Source: Algoriphagus vanfongensis DSM 17529
Lineage (GTDB): Bacteria; Bacteroidota; Bacteroidia; Cytophagales; Cyclobacteriaceae
Direction: 5' to 3'
Assembly: GCF_000429465.1 (NCBI RefSeq)
Contig: NZ_AUBX01000014.1
Location: forward strand, 62,001 to 126,000
DNA length: 64,000 nucleotides
Shown: piece after piece, positions 46,800-54,266 of the stretch
How the letters are laid out: the number at the start of each line of letters is the position of its first letter
Position numbering within the stretch: the stretch's first letter is position 1
Notes under the pieces: model-generated
Seen by the model: only the letters and a program-made list of their open reading frames with translations
Database searches by the model: none
What the model was told of the DNA's origin: nothing
Translations under genes and position numbers: made by a program

Positions 46800-46862
46800 G
46801 CAACAGAGCGAAAACCTTGCTGGTAGCCGTTCACCCGCCATAGACTATAAGCTATGTTGCAC
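46800..46862 (-). other. attC-like site after cassette A
   Basis: GCAACAGAGC (46800-46809) pairs with GCTATGTTGC (46851-46860) at 9 of 10 positions, with AAC/GTT at the tips as in attC R boxes. About 63 bp, close to the shortest attC sites. It lies just after the stop of the 46875-47741 gene. The inner L-box pairing is weak, so this is the least certain site with a closed stem. Confidence 0.45.
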
Positions 46863-46874
46863 CGTTTTTTATTT

Positions 46875-47741
46875 TTAAAAATTCCACCATTTCTTTCTTT
46901 TCGTAAGTTCTGTCAATGAGAAAGATTTCGTTTCTCCTTTATCCTTCTCATATTCAAGCTGACTGTTTACAGATTCGATAATGTGTTGCCAACCTGCTGA
47001 AAAGCTCGCTTTAATTTCCGTCCCGTTTGGGGTGTAATCTTTATCAACTTCAATTTTATCAACTATTTCAAAAAGGTCAGAATATTCTTTTTTAAATCGG
47101 TCTGGTAAGTACCAAGTTACTTTTGGTTCATTTTTCCAATTGCCAAAACTTGCATTGCCAAAACTTGCAACGAGTACTTTTGATTTTCCAAAATCCTTTT
47201 TTGTCGGTCGATTTGATTGGTTTAGCCTTGTTGAAACTATGAGATTATAACCATAACTCGTTCGGGTATCTGCTGCCAATACGACTGCACCACCATAATT
47301 TCCATTCTCCAATTTGAAAGTCAAACAAGTTCCTTTGTCGAAAACAGGTTCTTTAAATCTCTTCTTTTTCCTTGCCTTTGCTTTTGGCTTATCAGAGCTG
47401 ATTTTGTCAAGAAATTTATCAAGTGCTATTTTCCGTTTATTAATTTCTGATTCGTCAGCGTCAAGTTCTCGCCAAACTTCCAAGTCTTGTCCACTTTCGA
47501 TAATTGATTTTACTTTCTCATAAAGTTCTTGTTCAAGACTTTTAGTCTCCCATTGGGCTAAGGCAAGAACGAACCAAAAGTTATTGCAATCGTCAGGATT
47601 GTTGATTAAACCCTTGTTGTCCTTAATCAGTTTTTTAGAAATATCAGCAGGTTCTTGTCCTTCGTTATATAATTCGAAGAAGTCAGCATAAATGTCGCTT
47701 GAAGTGTCGTTACTTTTTATTGCTGTTCCCCAAGTTCCCAT
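46875..47741 (-). CDS. Cassette gene A: DUF4259-like protein
   Basis: 288 residues, no signal peptide. The N-terminus MGTWGTAIKSNDTSSDIYAD matches the M-G-x-W-G-x-x-x-x-x-N-D opening that I associate with DUF4259 proteins. A Lys/Arg-rich linker (KPKAKARKKKRFKEP, about 121-135) precedes a second domain containing YGGAVVLAADTRTSYGYNL and ending KKWWNF. The gene is AT-richer than its chromosomal neighbours. It is followed by an attC-like palindrome and preceded by an attC-like repeat, so it reads as an integron cassette. Function unknown. Confidence 0.75.
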   Translation of the reverse strand: MGTWGTAIKSNDTSSDIYADFFELYNEGQEPADISKKLIKDNKGLINNPDDCNNFWFVLALAQWETKSLEQELYEKVKSIIESGQDLEVWRELDADESEINKRKIALDKFLDKISSDKPKAKARKKKRFKEPVFDKGTCLTFKLENGNYGGAVVLAADTRTSYGYNLIVSTRLNQSNRPTKKDFGKSKVLVASFGNASFGNWKNEPKVTWYLPDRFKKEYSDLFEIVDKIEVDKDYTPNGTEIKASFSAGWQHIIESVNSQLEYEKDKGETKSFSLTELTKRKKWWNF

Positions 47742-47768
47742 TGATAGATTTCGTCTATTTTAAATGTT

Positions 47769-47930
47769 GCACAACTTATTTATATACACACCTTTTATGC
47801 ACCTAACCACCCAAAATCATTTGGATAAACACAGCTTTTACACTCTTTAAATCTTGTTTCAAGAGAAGTAATAAACATTCGGGATTCGCGAATCGCGAAT
47901 TGATAATTTGATATATAAGTTACTACACTG
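47769..47930 (-). other. attC-like site between cassettes B and A
   Basis: GCACAACTTAT (47769-47779; minus-strand core GTTGTGC) pairs through AACTTAT with ATAAGTT at 47915-47921. A central perfect hairpin ATTCGCG-AAT-CGCGAAT lies near 47884-47900. The left 82 bases (47769-47851) are about 89 percent identical to 50567-50648. The R'' core (GTAGTAAC) does not match the R' entering cassette B beyond GTTA, so recombination history is less clear here. Confidence 0.55.
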
Positions 47931-47934
47931 GCTT

Positions 47935-48657
47935 TTATTTCTTACCACTGAAAAGTTTCGACAAAAACCCTTGTTTTACTCGTTTTTCAACAATCCAAAT
48001 TGGTTTGTCAGTCGGTCTAATAATTTTTGTATTCGGTCCTGACTTTCCCCAAGGAAACCCTGTTTTTATTGGCTTATTCGTTAAGTCTGCTACTAAAAAC
48101 ATTTCGGGTAATTCAATCTGTCCATTTTCAAAGTCATAGTCCATTTTGTTATTTTCCATTATTCCGACTTTTTCTTCCCAAATTTCCATCACCGTCTTTT
48201 CGTGAATAATGTCCAAGTTTGATTGATTTCCTATTCGTCCAAACTCGTCAACGTGTTTAATGAATTCGCTCAAATTTTCAGAGTGTTTTACGATTACAGC
48301 TGGGTCATGACAGACATAATAGACTGAGTTCCAATTTCCTTTTGAGTCAATATCTAAAATCCAAAAATTGCCAAATCCATCTCCTGCGAGTTGGATTGAA
48401 TTTGGGAACATTTCTTCAAATCCGAAAAGACCGAATGAATCAAATCGGACTTCTTCAAGTCCATAGAATTCAAAACCTTTACTGAATCTTAATAATTCTT
48501 CGATTTCATCCGGTAAATTATTATTTGGAAGCTGTTTTTTTAGACTTTCTATTTCGCTTTCAGTCATTCCGTCCAACAATTCAACTTTAAAGGAATCCCC
48601 GTCTTCCGATTCGTATTGATTTGAAAGTATTGATTCTAATTGTTGTTTCGGTGTCAT
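47935..48657 (-). CDS. Cassette gene B: SMI1/KNR4 (SUKH) family protein
   Basis: 240 residues with the SUKH superfamily layout: a helical start (LESLKK-like IESLKKQLPNNNLPDEIEELL), the core FSKGFEFYGLEEVRF, then GDGFGNFWILDIDSKGNWNSVYYVCHDP. SUKH proteins often serve as immunity proteins against contact-dependent or secreted nuclease toxins in bacteria, and they are frequent integron cargo. No toxin gene is adjacent. It is flanked by attC-like sites at 48681-48814 and 47769-47930. Confidence 0.85.
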   Translation of the reverse strand: MTPKQQLESILSNQYESEDGDSFKVELLDGMTESEIESLKKQLPNNNLPDEIEELLRFSKGFEFYGLEEVRFDSFGLFGFEEMFPNSIQLAGDGFGNFWILDIDSKGNWNSVYYVCHDPAVIVKHSENLSEFIKHVDEFGRIGNQSNLDIIHEKTVMEIWEEKVGIMENNKMDYDFENGQIELPEMFLVADLTNKPIKTGFPWGKSGPNTKIIRPTDKPIWIVEKRVKQGFLSKLFSGKK

Positions 48658-48680
48658 TTCTGTTCGTGTTCTTTAGCCAT

Positions 48681-48814
48681 TGCCTAACGGTTGGGGCAAA
48701 CTGCGCGGAGAATTTGGAACAACTTCCATCCGAGTTATCCTTTTGGCTACTTGTTTGCTTTAATACTTCAATTCGCATATCATCCAGCCATGCTGCTTGC
48801 CCTGTGTTACATGC
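48681..48814 (-). other. attC-like site between cassettes C and B
   Basis: On the minus strand the inverse core is GCATGTAAC (complement of 48806-48814), L'' is GGGCAAGCAGC (48792-48802), L' is GCAGTTTGCCC (48694-48704) and R' is GTTAGGC (48682-48688), a perfect GTTRRRY. The L boxes pair with mismatched or extrahelical bases as in true attC sites. Total about 134 bp. Confidence 0.75.
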
Positions 48815-48819
48815 TTTTT

Positions 48820-49383
48820 TTATCTGTTTTTTATCTTGATCGTTCTAATTGACTGAAGAAATAGTTCGTTATTGTCGGAATCTAAATCTTGACCTGAGAT
48901 TTGTAATCTGATGTTTCCAATATCACCTACTCCTAAACTATCAAAATATACTCCGGTCAATCCGTATCCAATTATCCTAGGCTCGACTATTTTAGCTTGG
49001 TATCCATCAACTATCTCATAAGTAAATTTCTGTTTTCTGTACTTCTCTCTATCTGAATTTTCAATCTTTTCTTTGTTTAAAAATACTATTCCCGAAGTAT
49101 CAATCTTTCTCTCCATAAACCAGGGAATCATACTGCTCGGATAGATTCTTATACTTTCCTCTTCCAAAGAATCTGAATAATATCCATAGTCAAAATATAT
49201 AGTGTCACTATCACTTGTAACAATTTCTTTTACATATGAGTCAACACCTTTTATTTCGTTAACTTTCCAATCAACCGGTAAATCGATAGAAAAAGAACCA
49301 AAATTTACGGTATCCATTTCAACGGCCTTTTCAACTACACATGAGTAGGATGAAATCAATATAAGCAGCCATAGTATTTTCAT
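48820..49383 (-). CDS. Cassette gene C: predicted lipoprotein of unknown function
   Basis: 187 residues. Lipoprotein signal MKILWLLILISSYSC with the Cys at residue 15. The mature part begins TVNFGSFSIDLPVDWKV, a strand-rich opening like PsbP/LpqN-type domains, and contains many Asp, Ser and Tyr residues. No catalytic motif. It fills an integron-like cassette with exactly matching 9-base ends at 48806-48814 and 49394-49402. Confidence 0.75.
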   Translation of the reverse strand: MKILWLLILISSYSCVVEKAVEMDTVNFGSFSIDLPVDWKVNEIKGVDSYVKEIVTSDSDTIYFDYGYYSDSLEEESIRIYPSSMIPWFMERKIDTSGIVFLNKEKIENSDREKYRKQKFTYEIVDGYQAKIVEPRIIGYGLTGVYFDSLGVGDIGNIRLQISGQDLDSDNNELFLQSIRTIKIKNR

Positions 49384-49393
49384 TATTATAATT

Positions 49394-49528
49394 GCATGTA
49401 ACCGCCCTGGCTATGGCAAGTGCGGGATTTTGAAACCGAATCCTTGTCCGCCTACCGAATGTTGTTTAGTCAAAATATCTTCATTCTTAAGCAGTCAGCC
49501 CGCATTTGCTGTAGCCGATGTTGTGCTT
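49394..49528 (-). other. attC-like site between cassettes D/E and C
   Basis: GGCTATGGCAAGTGCGGG (49409-49426) pairs with CCCGCATTTGCTGTAGCC (49499-49516) at 15 of 18 positions, with mismatches arranged like the extrahelical bases of attC. R'' on the minus strand is AAGCACAAC (complement of 49520-49528) and R' is GTTACATGC (complement of 49394-49402). About 135 bp. This is the best-formed site in the island. Confidence 0.8.
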
Positions 49529-49545
49529 TCGTGCTTTTTTATTTT

Positions 49546-49974
49546 TCATTCATTTGGTTCCCATTCAAATAATTTTTCTTCCAATGGATTCCAATTCTTT
49601 AGTCTATTTCCAAGTCTGTTTAATGAAGCTTGTTCCGATTCGAGTTCGAATTTTGATTCGTGATGTGAATGTCCTGTTCCGTTGTTAGTAGCTTCAATTT
49701 TCAAAGCCGAACGTCCATTCACTTCAATACAATATGCTTCTATCAAAAGATAGTAAGCCCATTTATCTCCTTTTTCCCCAAGTTCATAGGTTGCTTTGTC
49801 CTTAGTAGATTTGGGGAATTCAGTCAGATTATTAGCAAAATTTTGAAATTCATCAGAGTAGCCGTAAAATTCCAAAGTCGTTGAGCAGAATCCGTTGCTA
49901 AAGAATCCTTGGAAAAAAATGGTATCATCTCCTTCATCAATATTTAGAACTTTTATTTTAATCTCAGATTTCAT
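49546..49974 (-). CDS. Cassette gene D: small acidic protein, possibly DUF6228-like
   Basis: 142 residues, no signal peptide. A beta-rich start (IKIKVLNIDEGDDTIFFQGFF), a central SDEFQNFANNLTEFPKS helix, and NGTGHSHHESKFELESEQASL near the C-terminus, which is acidic (EEKLFEWEPNE). The pattern is like small immunity-type proteins of the DUF6228 kind, but I am not sure. Its ATG overlaps the gene E stop by 4 bases, so D and E form one two-gene cassette with coupled translation. Confidence 0.7.
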   Translation of the reverse strand: MKSEIKIKVLNIDEGDDTIFFQGFFSNGFCSTTLEFYGYSDEFQNFANNLTEFPKSTKDKATYELGEKGDKWAYYLLIEAYCIEVNGRSALKIEATNNGTGHSHHESKFELESEQASLNRLGNRLKNWNPLEEKLFEWEPNE

Positions 49975-50552
49975 CTTTTATAATATCCTATTTCATCTCT
50001 CATCATTCTTTCAATTGACTGCCATAATTCTGTCATCATTAGAATTCGATCACTATGTCCTATGTTTTCAAGTTCTTTGGCAGTTACATTAATATCCTTC
50101 TGTGTCGAAATACGATTCAAGACGATTTGAAATTCATCTACATAATCCGAAGAAAGTCGTTTATACTCTTCTATTTTCGGAAGTAATGCATCACTACAAA
50201 CCAATTTCAATTTGTTTAATTCCTGATTCAGAATCATTGTTGGCTGGACAGATTTTTTAGTGTAGTCAATCAGTTCTGAATTGAAATCGAGCAAAGCCTG
50301 ATTTGTATCTTCTTCATCTCCTTTTAAAAGTCTCCCCATAAATTCAGTTGTTATACCGTAAATCATTTTGGGGTCCGTTCGCATGTTCTGGTTAATCTCG
50401 TCCATTTTGCTCAAAAAGGAACTGTAAACTTCAAACCGTTTTTCAAGCGCTTTATCATTCTTTTGATTCCTTCTATTGAGAGAATATTGAATAATCGCCC
50501 AAGTCCACCCGAGAATCGCAATTCCTATCGTTATGTAGTCCTTAGTTTCCAT
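49971..50552 (-). CDS. Cassette gene E: single-pass membrane protein of unknown function
   Basis: 193 residues from ATG 50552. One N-terminal membrane helix (YITIGIAILGWTWAIIQYSL) is followed by a basic NRRNQK stop-transfer segment and a long helical cytoplasmic domain rich in Lys, Glu and Leu. The reading from 50570 would start inside the attC core, so it was rejected. First gene of the D/E cassette; the leader between the cassette end and ATG is only about 15 bases. The membrane-helix plus helical-bundle plan is seen in effector or defence proteins, but no family is recognised. Confidence 0.72.
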   Translation of the reverse strand: METKDYITIGIAILGWTWAIIQYSLNRRNQKNDKALEKRFEVYSSFLSKMDEINQNMRTDPKMIYGITTEFMGRLLKGDEEDTNQALLDFNSELIDYTKKSVQPTMILNQELNKLKLVCSDALLPKIEEYKRLSSDYVDEFQIVLNRISTQKDINVTAKELENIGHSDRILMMTELWQSIERMMRDEIGYYKR

Positions 50553-50564
50553 TTTTTTCGCATG

Positions 50565-50653
50565 AAGCACAACTTATTTATACACACACCTTTTAAACAC
50601 CTATCCACCCAAAATCAGGCGGATAAACACACCTTTACACTCTTTAATTCCTG
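50565..50653 (-). other. Right-hand attC-like half-site opening the cassette array
   Basis: Ends in minus-strand GTTGTGCTT (complement of 50565-50573), the exact reverse complement of the R'' core at 49520-49528. Its body is about 89 percent identical to 47769-47851, with an internal pairing TATCCGCC/GGTGGATA on the minus strand. No matching R'' half lies upstream, so it is truncated or is the entry boundary of the array. Confidence 0.6.
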
Positions 50654-50692
50654 CTTCTGGAGAAGCTGGAAAACCTTTTCTTTAGGATAAAA

Positions 50693-50718
50693 CAAGGCTC
50701 CTGAAAACAGGAGCCTTG
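50693..50718 (-). terminator. Terminator of the aminopeptidase P gene
   Basis: Perfect 11-bp stem CAAGGCTCCTG (50693-50703) with CAGGAGCCTTG (50708-50718), loop AAAA. On the minus strand it is followed by TTTTAT. It lies 185 bases after the stop codon and 40 bases before the cassette island. The 50719-50902 stretch has only a small dyad GACCG-TCGT-CGGTC (50833-50846). Confidence 0.75.
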
Positions 50719-50902
50719 CGAAAACCTACGACATTTAGTAGTAATCCCTAGCTTGGAATTTTGCATCGGTAATTCTGACTTTTCAACAAATTCCAAAACA
50801 AATAAGGATGGAATTTTATTTGCTCCAACTTTTGACCGTCGTCGGTCGCCTGTGGACAATGTGAATTCTTAATTACCGGCAAGCTATCGTAAAGCCCTGC
50901 AA

Positions 50903-52189
50903 TCAGTTCATCAAGTCCTCAATTTCATCCGCTTCGATCGGTATATTTCTCATCAAATCAAGGAACCCATCTTCTTGGATGACAATGTCATTTTCCAGCC
51001 TGATACCAAAACCTTCCTCTGGAATATAAATCCCCGGCTCAACAGTAAATACCATCCCCGGCTGGATCGGGCCATACATCGTACCCACATCATGCACATC
51101 CAGCCCTAGGTGATGGGAAGTCCCATGCATGAAATATTTCTTATACGCTGGCCAATTTGGATCTTGATTTTTCACATCAGTCTGATCGATCAGTCCCAGT
51201 CCGATCAACTCGGACTGCATGAGCAAGCCGACTTCCTTATGATAGTCCTGAATCGTCACACCAGGTCTCAGCATGTTACTGGCCTGCTTGTGCACCCGAA
51301 GCACCGCATTGTAAACTGACTTTTGTCTATCGGTAAATCTTCCGCTGACTGGAATCGTCCGGGTCATATCCGCATTGTAGTTGCCATATTCCGCACCCAC
51401 GTCCATCAAAAGAAGTTCTCCTGCATTACAGGCCTTATTATTTTCCAAATAATGCAAAACACAGGCAGAAATCCCGGAGGCAATGATCGGCTCATAGGCA
51501 AATCCCTTGCTGCGGTTTCTCACAAACTCATGAAGGTATTCGGCTTCAATCTCATACTCTGTGACACCAGGCTTGACGAAGTTCAATATTCTACGAAACC
51601 CTTTTTCTGTAATATCACAGGCAATCTGCAATTGATCGATCTCCTCCTGTTCTTTCACTCCTCTTAGCTCATGCATGAGAGGAGCCGCTCTATCATAGAC
51701 ATGGAGTGGAAACTGCTCTTTGCATTGTTTGATAAATCGGGCATCTCTCGTCTCTACCACCACTCCGGCACGCAGGTGCTCATTGGTATTCAGGTAGATC
51801 CGCTCAGACAGCGCCATCACTGTATTGAATATCTGATCAAATGCGTCCAGCCACTGGATATTTTTAATCCCTGAGGCAGCTTCAGCTTCTTCTTTGGTGT
51901 ACTTATGTCCTTCCCAGACAGCGATATGCTCATTGGTCTCCCGAAGAAAAAGCACCTCTCTCAGCGAAGGATTGGGACAGTCTGGAGCGATCAATACGAT
52001 ACTTTCTTCCTGATCTATTCCGCTGAGATAAAGTAAATCGTTGTTTTGTCTGAATTTCATCGTGCCATCTGCATTGGTAGGCATGATGTCGTTGGAATTA
52101 AAAACTGCCACTGAGTTTTTGGCTAATTTGGCGGCTAGCTTGGCTCTGTTTTTCACATAAAGTGAGGAAGGAAGCGGTGTATATTTCAT
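50903..52189 (-). CDS. pepP: Xaa-Pro aminopeptidase (aminopeptidase P family)
   Basis: 428 residues from ATG 52189. An N-terminal creatinase-like domain (about 1-170) is followed by the pita-bread metallopeptidase domain. The two-metal ligands are visible: Asp in LLMDVGAEYGNYNADMTRTIP (two Asp), His in GTSHHLGLDVHDVG, Glu in FTVEPGIYIP and Glu in GIRLENDIVI. It removes N-terminal residues preceding proline. A longer reading from 52246 adds an unconvincing N-terminus. Divergent from the M16 peptidase gene. Confidence 0.94.
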   Translation of the reverse strand: MKYTPLPSSLYVKNRAKLAAKLAKNSVAVFNSNDIMPTNADGTMKFRQNNDLLYLSGIDQEESIVLIAPDCPNPSLREVLFLRETNEHIAVWEGHKYTKEEAEAASGIKNIQWLDAFDQIFNTVMALSERIYLNTNEHLRAGVVVETRDARFIKQCKEQFPLHVYDRAAPLMHELRGVKEQEEIDQLQIACDITEKGFRRILNFVKPGVTEYEIEAEYLHEFVRNRSKGFAYEPIIASGISACVLHYLENNKACNAGELLLMDVGAEYGNYNADMTRTIPVSGRFTDRQKSVYNAVLRVHKQASNMLRPGVTIQDYHKEVGLLMQSELIGLGLIDQTDVKNQDPNWPAYKKYFMHGTSHHLGLDVHDVGTMYGPIQPGMVFTVEPGIYIPEEGFGIRLENDIVIQEDGFLDLMRNIPIEADEIEDLMN

Positions 52190-52335
52190 AAAACAACTCT
52201 TTCTTTTGGTGAGAAAATAAGTGACTGGAACCATTCCTGCCACCATTTCATTTATTTTGATCGGGACAAAATAACATTATTCCCACGGAGATTAAAAGGC
52301 AGAATTTTTACTACCTTCATTTCAAACAGGTTTTC

Positions 52336-53562
52336 ATGTATCAAATCAAAGAGCTTGCAAACGGCATCCGCATCGTCCATCAGGAGGTCACCCATACCCG
52401 TCTGGTCCATTGTGGATTTATACTCAATATCGGCAGTAGAGACGAGACCAAAGAGCAGGAAGGTCTGGCACATTTCTGGGAGCACATGGCTTTCAAAGGC
52501 ACTCAAAAGCGAAAAACTTTTCACATCATCAATCGACTCGAATCGCTCGGTGGAGAGCTCAATGCTTACACGACAAAAGAAAAAATCTGCTTCTATGCCT
52601 CAGTGCTCAAAGAACACTATGCCAAAGCCGCTGATTTGCTTTTTGACATTACTTTCAACAGCACCTTTCCGACTAAGGAAATAGAAAAAGAAAGGCAGGT
52701 GATCTTAGAGGAAATGGCAATGTACCGAGACTCGCCAGACGATTCCATTCAGGATGAATTGGATGCTTTGGTTTTTGAAAATCATGCTTTGGGACGGAAT
52801 ATTCTGGGAAATGAAGAAACCGTCGCCAATTTCTCCCAACAGGATTTCTTTGATTTTATTTCCAGTAGACTGGATACCTCGCAAGTGGTGTTTTCCATCG
52901 TCGGAAATATTTCGTTTTCCAAAGCTCTGAAACTGATCGAAGGTCCTCTTTCTGAAATCAAACCGAAGAGAACGCTCTATCTCAGAAGTGGTTTTCATGA
53001 CTACACCCCCCAATCCAAAACTGTCAAAAGAGACATTTCCCAGTCGCTGAGTGCAATTGGAAGACCTGCATTTTCGCAGCATGATCCCAACCGCTACAAA
53101 CTCTACCTGCTCAATAATATTCTGGGAGGCCCAAGTATGAATAGCCGCCTGAATCTCGCATTAAGAGAAAAATACGGCTACGTCTACTCCATTGAGTCCA
53201 GCTATCAGCCCTTTTCTGATACGGGTTTTTTTGGGATCTACTTTGGAACCGAAGAAAAGACTCTCAAAAAATCCACTCAAATAGTTCTGAGAGAAATGCA
53301 AAAGCTCCGAACCAAAAAACTGGGAACGATGCAGCTGCACATGGCCAAAGAACAGGCCATTGGGCAGATGGCTATGGCCGAGGAAAACTACGCCGCACTC
53401 ATGCTCGTCTATGGAAAAAGCCTCATAGATCATGGCAAAATAGATCCTCTGGAACGTATATTTGAGCAAATCAGAGATACGACTGCAGAAGAGCTCCTCG
53501 AAATAGCAGGCATGATCCTGGATCCTGAGCAGCTGACCCATCTCACCTACTTACCCAATTAA
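52336..53562 (+). CDS. M16 family zinc peptidase (insulinase/processing-peptidase type)
   Basis: 408 residues, two M16 half-domains. The inverted zinc motif HFWEH (HxxEH, about residues 44-48) is intact, with the downstream Glu in the EKERQVILEEMAMYRDSP region. The second half has the R/Y substrate pair in LREKYGYVYSIES. No signal peptide is evident, so it may be cytoplasmic. The O-methyltransferase gene begins one base after its stop, so they form an operon. Confidence 0.92.
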   Translation: MYQIKELANGIRIVHQEVTHTRLVHCGFILNIGSRDETKEQEGLAHFWEHMAFKGTQKRKTFHIINRLESLGGELNAYTTKEKICFYASVLKEHYAKAADLLFDITFNSTFPTKEIEKERQVILEEMAMYRDSPDDSIQDELDALVFENHALGRNILGNEETVANFSQQDFFDFISSRLDTSQVVFSIVGNISFSKALKLIEGPLSEIKPKRTLYLRSGFHDYTPQSKTVKRDISQSLSAIGRPAFSQHDPNRYKLYLLNNILGGPSMNSRLNLALREKYGYVYSIESSYQPFSDTGFFGIYFGTEEKTLKKSTQIVLREMQKLRTKKLGTMQLHMAKEQAIGQMAMAEENYAALMLVYGKSLIDHGKIDPLERIFEQIRDTTAEELLEIAGMILDPEQLTHLTYLPN

Positions 53563-53563
53563 A

Positions 53564-54208
53564 ATGGAATTTATCGATCCGGCACTTTTGGCCTATTGCG
53601 AAGCGCATACGAGTGAAGAAGACCCACTTTTGCAGAAAATCGTGAGGGAAACACAGCTCAAAGTGATGCGCCCAAGAATGCTCTCAGGCCATCTGCAGGG
53701 CAAGCTTTTGGAACTATTCGTCAAAATGCTCCGACCCAAAACAATTTTGGAAATCGGCACTTACACGGGCTACTCAGGCCTTTGTATGGCCAAAGGTTTG
53801 GCTCCAGATGGAAAGCTCATCACACTGGACATCAATGATGAATTGGAAAAAATGGTGAGGGGATTTTTTGACGAAAGCGGCTACGGATCTCAGATCGACT
53901 ACCGACTCGGCAATGCGCTAGCTATCATCCCTGAATTGGAAGGCCCTTTTGATCTAGTCTTCATAGACGCTGACAAAGCCAACTATGCAGCCTATTATGA
54001 TTTGGTCATTGACAAACTTTCCCAAGGAGGTTTTATCCTCGCCGACAATGTACTTTGGTCTGGAAAAGTACTTCCTGAAGGGAGAAAAAAACTCGATAAA
54101 AACACGGCCGCTTTGCTGGACTTCAACCGTAAAATCCAGGAAGATCCTCGTGTCGAAAACAGCCTCCTCCCGATCCGGGATGGAATATTGATGGTCAGAA
54201 AACTCTAA
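53564..54208 (+). CDS. SAM-dependent O-methyltransferase (class I, catechol type)
   Basis: 214 residues. The SAM-binding motif ILEIGTYTGYSGLCMAKGL is at about 65-83, the acidic ribose-binding residue in LITLDIND, and the metal-binding Asp in LVFIDADKANYAAYYD, with FILADNVLWSGKV after it. This is the layout of the cation-dependent COMT-like methyltransferases of Bacteroidota. The substrate is not determinable. It follows the M16 gene by one base. Confidence 0.92.
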   Translation: MEFIDPALLAYCEAHTSEEDPLLQKIVRETQLKVMRPRMLSGHLQGKLLELFVKMLRPKTILEIGTYTGYSGLCMAKGLAPDGKLITLDINDELEKMVRGFFDESGYGSQIDYRLGNALAIIPELEGPFDLVFIDADKANYAAYYDLVIDKLSQGGFILADNVLWSGKVLPEGRKKLDKNTAALLDFNRKIQEDPRVENSLLPIRDGILMVRKL

Positions 54209-54266
54209 TTTTTTAAAATAGGAATCATTTTTGCTCAATGCGTGCTGTGCAATTGAACCATTCCTT

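Noticed and set aside
46671..50660. Reading the AT-rich island as a prophage or IS-borne remnant
   Set aside because: No integrase, transposase or target-site duplication was found; spacer palindromes with complementary cassette ends fit integron cassettes better.
50644..50859. Possible 71-codon gene upstream of the cassette array
   Set aside because: It covers the pepP terminator hairpin and the GACCG/CGGTC dyad and overlaps the right attC-like element; no coding signal.
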